Source of the DNA: Leucosporidium creatinivorum
Taxonomy: Eukaryota; Basidiomycota; Microbotryomycetes; Leucosporidiales; Leucosporidiaceae
Assembly: GCA_001600635.1 (NCBI GenBank)
Contig: BCKL01000007.1
Coordinates: 272,303-336,302, forward strand
Length of the DNA: 64,000 nucleotides
Reading direction: 5' to 3'
The stretch's first letter is position 1. Every line of letters starts with the position of its first letter. The notes under the pieces are model-generated. The model saw only the letters and a list, made by a program, of their open reading frames with translations, was not told the origin of the DNA and ran no database searches. The translations under genes were made by a program, and so were the position numbers. Below are positions 57,878 to 64,000 of this stretch, one piece after another.

Positions 57878-59356
57878 ATGCCTCTCCTTGAACTTCCTTC
57901 CGTCGACCTGTGCGTATCTTGCTGCAGTCGAGCGCCGAGCATAGGCAGCGCTGACGTCTCCCTCTGGTGCAGGCGCATGGGCTATGTGATGGGACGCTCT
58001 GCATCTGCCATCGACCCCTCAAAGCCTACCCTTGTTCTATTACACGCTGGAGCCTGTACTGCGTCGTTCTTTTCTGCCCAGGTGAGCGTCTGCACCTCCG
58101 AACTTGCTCGCCGAAGCTGACCGGCCCCGAACCCAGCTCAACGATCCACGACTCAACGACGGCTTCAATCTTGTAGCTCTCGAATCGAGGTTCCACGGCC
58201 AGTCGGAGAGCGAGCCTCGCGAGACTCTTACCGCAAAGGTGAGCTTGTTGCCAGCTCGGCGCCGAGTCGACCGAACCGCGAGAGCTGACCCGCCTTTTCA
58301 CACAGGACAATTCGGAGGATTGCTTGGCGGCAGTTGACGCACTGCAGCTTAATTCCTACTCCATCATGGGCGAAGGTTTCTTGGGCTCGCAGACCGCATG
58401 CTGGATGGCGAGCCAGCGGCCCGCGCAGGTGAAGGCGCTCATTCTCGCTTCGCCCTGTCCACTAGAAGAGTGAGCAGGCCTGCGTTACGTCCAGAGGCTA
58501 CCAATCAGCTGATGAGCTCTGCGCTTGCACTCAGAACACCCGAGCTCAAGGTGTCAATGGCCGAGGAGTGGTTGCCTTTGGCCTCGGCGAACAAAGATGG
58601 GCAGGGAGACGGAAGCGGGACGATTCCCGACGGTGCGATGGAGGTCGTCTGTGAGCTCAGCTTCAGTTTCGCGGTCACGAATCCTTGACCCATCGCTGAC
58701 CCCCTCGCCTCCACAGCGGACTACTTTTTCGGCAAACTCAGTCGTGAGCCTGAACGCCGAGCTGCGTTCCTCGAGTCGACACAGACCCGTCGCAAGTCTC
58801 CACTCTGCTCGGAAAAGGAAGATCCTTTCGCTAACGTCTTTCGGCTCTACAGACGGCACCGGTCAGCCAGGCTTCTTCCTCAAGATCGTAATCTCGTGGT
58901 TCCTTCGCGAGCGCATGCCACCAGCCCTCCTTGCCTCACTCACCGTGCCAATTATGATCCTGCAAGGCGGAGAAGATATCAACACTAGTCCTCTCTCAGC
59001 GGCGGAGGCGTGGCGAGATTCTCTCACGTCTGGTGAGTGGAAGGGGGAAGCTCGGCGTTCGATGAGTGGTGGCAAGCCCGGCGGCTGATGCTGTTGCCCC
59101 CGATGTGTGCAGCCCGAGACGGAGCAGATCTTCGAGTGATTAATGGAGCGCCGCACCTGCTCTCGTACACAGACGCAAAGTGAGTGCAGACCTGCCATGT
59201 CGACGCTCGGCGGTGAGCCTCGTTGCTGACTTCGCTCTTGGCCTTACACAGCATCACGAATCGCTACGTTCTCGGCTTCCTCTGCAAATGTGATTAGCTA
59301 GCTGCCAGTCGAGTTGAATAGACAACTGATCCTGATCTCGAACAGACGTCAAATAG
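57878..59356 (+). CDS. Alpha/beta-hydrolase fold protein lacking the nucleophile serine
   Basis: Ten exons: 57878-57909, 57973-58081, 58137-58238, 58306-58469, 58535-58650, 58717-58788, 58853-59032, 59113-59179, 59252-59289 and 59346-59356, giving 296 residues. The fold is clear: the oxyanion strand is PTLVLLHAGACTASFF, then comes FNLVALESRFHGQSES and the elbow SYSIMGEGFLGSQT. ALILASPCP follows, then VPIMILQGGEDINTSP with the acid, and NGAPHLLSYT with the His. At the elbow the usual GxSxG reads G103-E-G105-F-L, so the nucleophile position is Gly. A hydrolase role is therefore doubtful; it may be a non-catalytic or differently acting member. The last exon has 11 nt (Tyr completed, Val, Lys, stop). 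The substrate is unknown. Confidence 0.8.
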
Positions 59357-59489
59357 AACCTCTCGGCGCCCGCTCAGCGCTGGGCCGCTTTACCAATCGC
59401 CGAGCTCGGCAAGCATTAGACACAACATCACGATACCCTTTCCACGATAATGACAACCCTCGATGTATGTAGCAATGCAGTGTCCTTCT

Positions 59490-61767
59490 CTATCTCCTCC
59501 TCCTCCCCTTCTCATCGTCACTCGACTCCTCCGTCTCACTCCCCGTTGCCGAAGTCCCCGTCTCCGTATCGCTCTTGTGCGCCTGCGAATACTTGTGCTT
59601 CCTCCGCTTGCTCTTCCTATGTCCTCCTCCACCCGACTCGGCGTCAGATCCGCCTCCCTTCTTACGCTTGAACGCGCAGAACATGAGCACCCCGAGAAGG
59701 CCGACGAGGATGGAGGCCCCGAAGGCGATGCTGATTTGCTTGTAGGTGAAGCCGCCGATGGTGTCTCCGGAAGCAGGGATCTCTCCTTTCGAGCCGGGAA
59801 CAGCCGCTGGCGTAGCTGCCTGCGATAGTGAGGACAGCAAGTCAGCGAGCCGAAGAGATGTTGAAGCTCGGCGCTCGGCGCTCGGCGCTCAGCGCCAGAG
59901 AACGTAGCTCACCGCTCCGCCTCCCGCTGCGGTCGTTGCTGGTTGAGAGGGAGGAGTACCAGCTGATCCGCCTCCCGAAGTAGTCGTCGCTGCACCTGCT
60001 CCTGGCCCTGCTGCTCCGCCCGATGGGCTCGTCACGGCCCCTCCCCCTCCCGTCGCGCCACTGGTAGTCGAGGTGGTCCCTGCAGCACCTCCAGCGGGTG
60101 GAGGAGTAGTTGTTTTGTCCCCGCCTCCTCCTCCAGTTTTCTGCCAGACGGGAGAGAAGGTCAGAAGCTGAGAGAGAGCAGTGAGAAAGCCGAGCGCGAG
60201 AGGACGGACGGGAGGGGCCTCCGCAGATTTACCGTCCGAAGTGACGGTGACATCCGAGGTATCCCAAGAGCAGCCTGAGAGTATTTGACCCTTCTGTGGA
60301 GCGCGAGAAGGCGAGTAGCGTCAGCGCCCAGCTCGGAGGTCCTTCGGTCCACCTGCTCACTGAAGCTCCGCCCGCTTCAGCTCCGCCGTAGATGACCTGC
60401 GCGCCAGGATTGGGGACTTGTAGAAGGTGAGCACCTCGCACCTTGAGAGAGGTGAAGACCGAGCTCACAGCCTTGATCTGTTCCTTCGGCGTTGATACAG
60501 GTCTTGTCGGCGAAGGCTGTACGGCAAGAGAGAAGTGAGCTTTGAATCCCGTCCACACCACATAAGAAAGACACGCACTGTTGGCGCGAAAGGGAGCTGC
60601 AAAGGAAGGCCGAAGCCGAGGTCAGCGCCGAGCTCTTTTCCAAGCTACTATGAGCTACCCCATCCCTACAGAGCATGTGCTGCAGCATAAAGCATACACT
60701 CTCATCCGAAGCACTTGCTACAGCACAGAGCATGGCGAAAACTCACCAGGTCCCGTGAAGCTCTTCGCCGTTCCCGTAACGGCCACGACCGCCGCGTTCG
60801 AGTACATCTCTCGATTGCCCTGCAGAAAGGCGTAAAGGTGTATGAGCGCCTGGAGACGTGAAAAACGGCCTAAAAACGTTCGGTCTTGTTGAACCACACC
60901 CATAAGAACAAGGCTTTCGTAGCCCCCGGAATATCGGGCACCTTGAAGGTGTACTTGCTGCTCATTGGACATTCTGTGTAGCAGCACATATCAGCGCTGG
61001 TTTCGCGCCGAGAGCGGCGCCGAGAGACAGCCAGAAGAGACAGCGCCGAGCTGGTTCTCGCACCGAGGTTGGAGCGGAAGAGTGGACTTACCGCCGATCC
61101 AGCTAGCCATTACTGCTGCTGTAGCGAGCATATCGTAGGAGATGGCTACTTGGCAAGATCCGCCGTCTGAGTGAGGAGGGGAGGAGGGAGTCAGCGGAGC
61201 GCCGAGCGGACGAGGCGCGGCGAGAGAAGGCGTACTGTGCGTTGCTGTACCTGTTGATGGGGAGATGGGAGTCAGAACCAGATTCTACCTCACAGCCGAG
61301 GTCAGACTCACCCTCAGTGGTCCACTGCACGCCCAAGTCCATCTCCAAGGGTCAGCTCCCTCATCGCCGAACCTCCCTCCGGCCGCCTCTCTCAATGCAC
61401 CCTTCCGTAAACTCACCGTGAAATCCTCCCCCGCGACCAGCGTAGCCACAGGCTTTAACGCATCGACATTCTCCTTTGTCGCATACCCCTTGGCGGCAAT
61501 TGCTCCCATCCTGATTCAAGGGCGCAGTCATCGAACAGTCCTTCTTAGCCTCTGGCGTTTGTGGGTCATTCTTGCTGTTGATGGGGAGGGGGTAGAGTAG
61601 CTATTTCAAATGGTGTTGGTGGAGGGAGTCAGCGACGTCGTCGGAGGAGGAGGCTCGGCAAGGGGAGGCAAGGGGGGGCTCGGCGAGGGGAAGCAAGGGG
61701 GACTGACGTTGATGTGTGCTGATACTCGACTTGCTACGATACATAGCAGCAACAGCCGTAGTAGCAT
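59490..61767 (-). CDS. Membrane-tethered AA11-like LPMO (copper oxidase fold) protein; gene has a frame break
   Basis: Likely exons on the minus strand: 61767-61708, 61600-61417, 61324-61312 (13 nt), 61250-61236 (15 nt), 61166-61092, 60973-60882, 60819-60747, 60596-60579, 60516-60469, 60416-60361, 60293-59913 and 59819-59490, about 447 residues. A 17-residue signal peptide ending VSA leaves His18 first (HINLLYPLPIN). SMTAPLNQDGSN, THNGGSCQVAISYD, LFLWVWFNKT and GNREMYSN follow. The predicted histidine brace is His18 plus His of THNGGSC, with the axial Tyr of EMY, as in AA11-like lytic polysaccharide monooxygenases. FPNPGAQVIYGG comes next, then a long Gly/Thr/Ser/Pro linker, one transmembrane helix (ISIAFGASILVGLLGVLMF) and a basic tail starting KRKK. 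Exon 2 has one base too many (184 nt; frame change near 61500). The intron at 60820-60881 would begin GA, unless the canonical GTGTGG donor at 60899 is used, which drops WFN. It may be a sequencing error, an odd splice or early decay. Confidence 0.6.
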
Positions 61768-62357
61768 CTTGAACGAGTCGGTGTTGTGGTCGAGGCGAGC
61801 AATGAGGACGCCTCAAAGCCAAGCGAACAGGCGGGAGACGAAATGGGTAGCCCCTCGCGGAGGGCCTGTGCGCGGTTGTAGCGAATCAGAGAGGCTGTAC
61901 GGGAGCTTCAAGCTGCTCGAGTGTATGATGATATCGAAGAGCGAGCAGCAGACGACCACCGTCCCGCGAACCAGCGCCGAGCCTCGCCTCCCTTCGCCGA
62001 GCCCACCTTTCACGTCTCTTGCGCGGCTCCCCTGCTCTCCGCTTCTGCAGCTCGCGACTCCAGATGACTTTGGAAAAAACGATTCAGAGGTTGGGCATTC
62101 AAAAGGGGGATTGGGGTGAAGCTTCGGAATAGAGGGGGTAGGGGGAAGACTACGACGAAATCAGGCGAGTGCTGAAGAGCCGGTGTGGACGAGAATCGAG
62201 CGCTGGCGGAAGCCGACGCCGAATCAAGCTATCACCGACCTCTCAACACAGACCCGAAGGAGGACGAGGGGGGACACAGAATTGAAAGAAGAAAAAGGGG
62301 GAGGAGGAAACGAAACAGAGTCCACCATCAACGAGACGAAAGGGAAGGCAAACGCGA
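61768..62357. promoter_or_regulatory. Region upstream of the LPMO-like gene and downstream of the 14-3-3 gene
   Basis: Both neighbours are on the minus strand, so this holds the 14-3-3 3' UTR and the LPMO-like promoter. No gene or repeat was seen. Confidence 0.45.
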
Positions 62358-63968
62358 TTAGGCGGCCTCCTCGCCAGTAGGGGCGGGCGCCTCGGGCTGC
62401 TCCTCAGCCTTGACGTCCTCCTTCTCTTGTGGGGCTGTTCGAGGGAGCGAGGTCAGCTGGATGTCGGCGAGAAGCAAAGGGGGACGAGACGAAGAAATAC
62501 GCACTGTCCTGGAGGTCCGAAGTCCACAGGGTGAGGTTGTCACGAAGGAGCTGTTATAACGCAAATCGCTCGGTGGTCAGCTCTCATCCTCTCGCTTCTC
62601 CCTCCGCTCTCACGCCCTCCCGCGAACGCACCTGCATGATGAGGGTCGAATCCTTGTAGCTCTCCTCGGAGAGGGTGTCGAGCTCGGCAATAGCATCATC
62701 GAACGCCAGCTTGGCGAGGGCGCAGGCCTTGTCGGGCGAGTTGAGGATCTCGTAGTAGAAGACGGAGAAGTTGAGCGCCAGGCCGAGGCGGATGGGGTGC
62801 GTAGGGGGGAGCTCGGTCGAGGCGATCGAGGAGGCAGTCTTGTCTGTTTCAGCGCGAGAGAGAGGGAGGTCAGTGAGGGAGAGGATGGGAGAAGGAGGTG
62901 AGACAGGACGAACAAGCCTCGAGCGAGGCCTCGGAGGACGACGAGCGGGTGTTGCCGGTGGCGAACTCGGCGAGGTAGCGGTGGTAATCTCCCTTCATCT
63001 TGTGGTAGAAGACCTGTGACGCGAACAGACGAGGGTCAGCTTTGCTTCTCTCGCCGACAATGCGCTCTCCTCCAGCTGAGCTCGAAACGCACCTTGGACT
63101 CTCCCGACTCGGCAGACTTGATGAGGTGGTCATCGAGAACCTTGAGGATGTCCTCGCAGACTGTTGTAAAGGACGCACAGGAAGAGAAGGTCAGCTCTCG
63201 CTCCCAATTTCAACGAGCCGCACGCGACTCGAGCTCCCACAGGAGAAGGCCACTCACTGCCGGCAAGCTCGGCCTCGATCTTCTCGCGGTAAGCCTTGAT
63301 GGCGGCAACCTGGGTGGTGTTGCCCTTGGCCTGTCAGGAATCCGAGAGAGTGCGTTAGCTCGCCGATCCGTCGCCTCCGCTCCCCCAAGGTGCTGCATGC
63401 CTCGGGCCCTTCCGTCGCGGTTCCGCTCGAAATCCCAGTTTTGCAGCACCCGCCAGTAGTGCGAGACTCACCTCCTCCTTGCCCTCGATGGACGAGACGA
63501 TCCTCCACGAAGCACGGCGAGCTCCGATAACGTTCTGTTGAGGCGAGCGCGGAAGGAGACTGTCAGTTCGAGCTTGCCAGTCGGAGAGCACTGTAACTCA
63601 CCTTGTAGGCGACCGAGAGAAGGTTGCGCTCCTCGATGGAGAGCTCCGAGTCGAGCTGCGGGGGGTTTGGAAGGAGGGGAGCGAGGGCGAAAGGCGCGGC
63701 GGGGGGTGGGTGGTCCGAGAGTCAGCTTGCTGTAGCCCGTCTCGGCGCGTTTTGAGGGCTCAGACACAGAATGACGACTCACAGAAGCGATGCTCTTCAT
63801 CTGGGAGACCATCTAGAGGAGGGGGAACGGGAGAGGGGATGGCGGAGAGGTGGCGCGTCAGCGTTTCCGTTGGCTGGAGGATGAGCAAGCTTCTGTAGTC
63901 TCTGCTGTCTCCTAGAGAGCGCAGAGGAGGGGGAGGCAGTGATGACGAACCTCATCGTAACGCTCGGC
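62358..63968 (-). CDS. BMH1: 14-3-3 protein (5' end beyond the window)
   Basis: Exons on the minus strand: 63968-63951, 63783-63812, 63655-63602, 63534-63472, 63330-63258, 63160-63093, 63013-62914, 62843-62632, 62550-62505 and 62434-62358; the first exon(s) lie past 64000. The sequence [73 protein letters not shown] and DNLTLWTSD is the 14-3-3 core, including the phosphopeptide-binding Lys, Arg and Arg-Tyr residues. The C-terminus is an acidic tail ending PTGEEAA. 14-3-3 dimers bind phosphoserine/threonine clients in signalling and the cell cycle. The gene has at least ten introns in a coding region of about 770 nt, many more than yeast BMH1/2. The start codon is not in the window. Confidence 0.95.
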
Positions 63969-64000
63969 CTGTAGTGAGAGAACAAAGTCAGCTTCAACTC

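Overview
The window is GC-rich nuclear DNA from a fungus, most likely a basidiomycete yeast of the Pucciniomycotina/Microbotryomycetes kind. This is an inference: about 26 genes carry roughly 185 short introns (mostly 50-100 nt) with GTGAGT/GTACGT donors, CTGAC/CTAAC-type branch sites and CAG/TAG acceptors, and the proteins are typical fungal housekeeping proteins. I rebuilt each model by joining exons whose reading frames agree at every junction. No CRISPR, operon, IS element or recognisable transposon was seen.

Left part (1-22.2 kb): VPS41 (cut by the window start), a stand-alone HyuB-type hydantoinase/5-oxoprolinase subunit, PTH2 peptidyl-tRNA hydrolase, an RRM protein with a Pro/Gly/Arg-rich tail, VTC1, an F-box protein, a second F-box/LRR-like protein, a fumarylacetoacetate-hydrolase-fold enzyme, the DEAD-box helicase DBP8/DDX49, RCF2, U1-C and LSM3 head to head, and a DUF4050-like protein.

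Middle part (22.5-45.3 kb): three tandem minus-strand genes, NOG1 (60S biogenesis GTPase), ARMC8/GID5 (GID/CTLH ubiquitin ligase) and a STYX-like phosphatase. Then come ZNG1 (zinc metallochaperone GTPase), a TMEM135-family membrane protein and a 30-exon, about 2735-residue neurofibromin/IRA Ras-GAP.

Right part (45.7-64 kb): an unrecognised protein with a duplicated internal motif, a gene-poor 3.3-kb stretch holding ten ambiguous bases, an F-box protein paralogous to the first one, a multi-pass membrane protein, the Dsl1-complex tether RINT1/TIP20, an alpha/beta-hydrolase that lacks its serine nucleophile, a membrane-tethered AA11-like LPMO protein whose gene has a frame break and an odd splice donor, and a 14-3-3 protein (cut by the window end).

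Most genes serve separate core functions (trafficking, splicing, ribosome assembly, Ras signalling, respiration, polyphosphate). There is no biosynthetic or defence cluster. The points most worth a second look are the membrane-anchored LPMO-like gene, two genes whose ATG is split by an intron (AT|G), the nucleophile-less hydrolase, the STYX-like protein with an intact phosphatase motif, and the unknown protein with the internal duplication.
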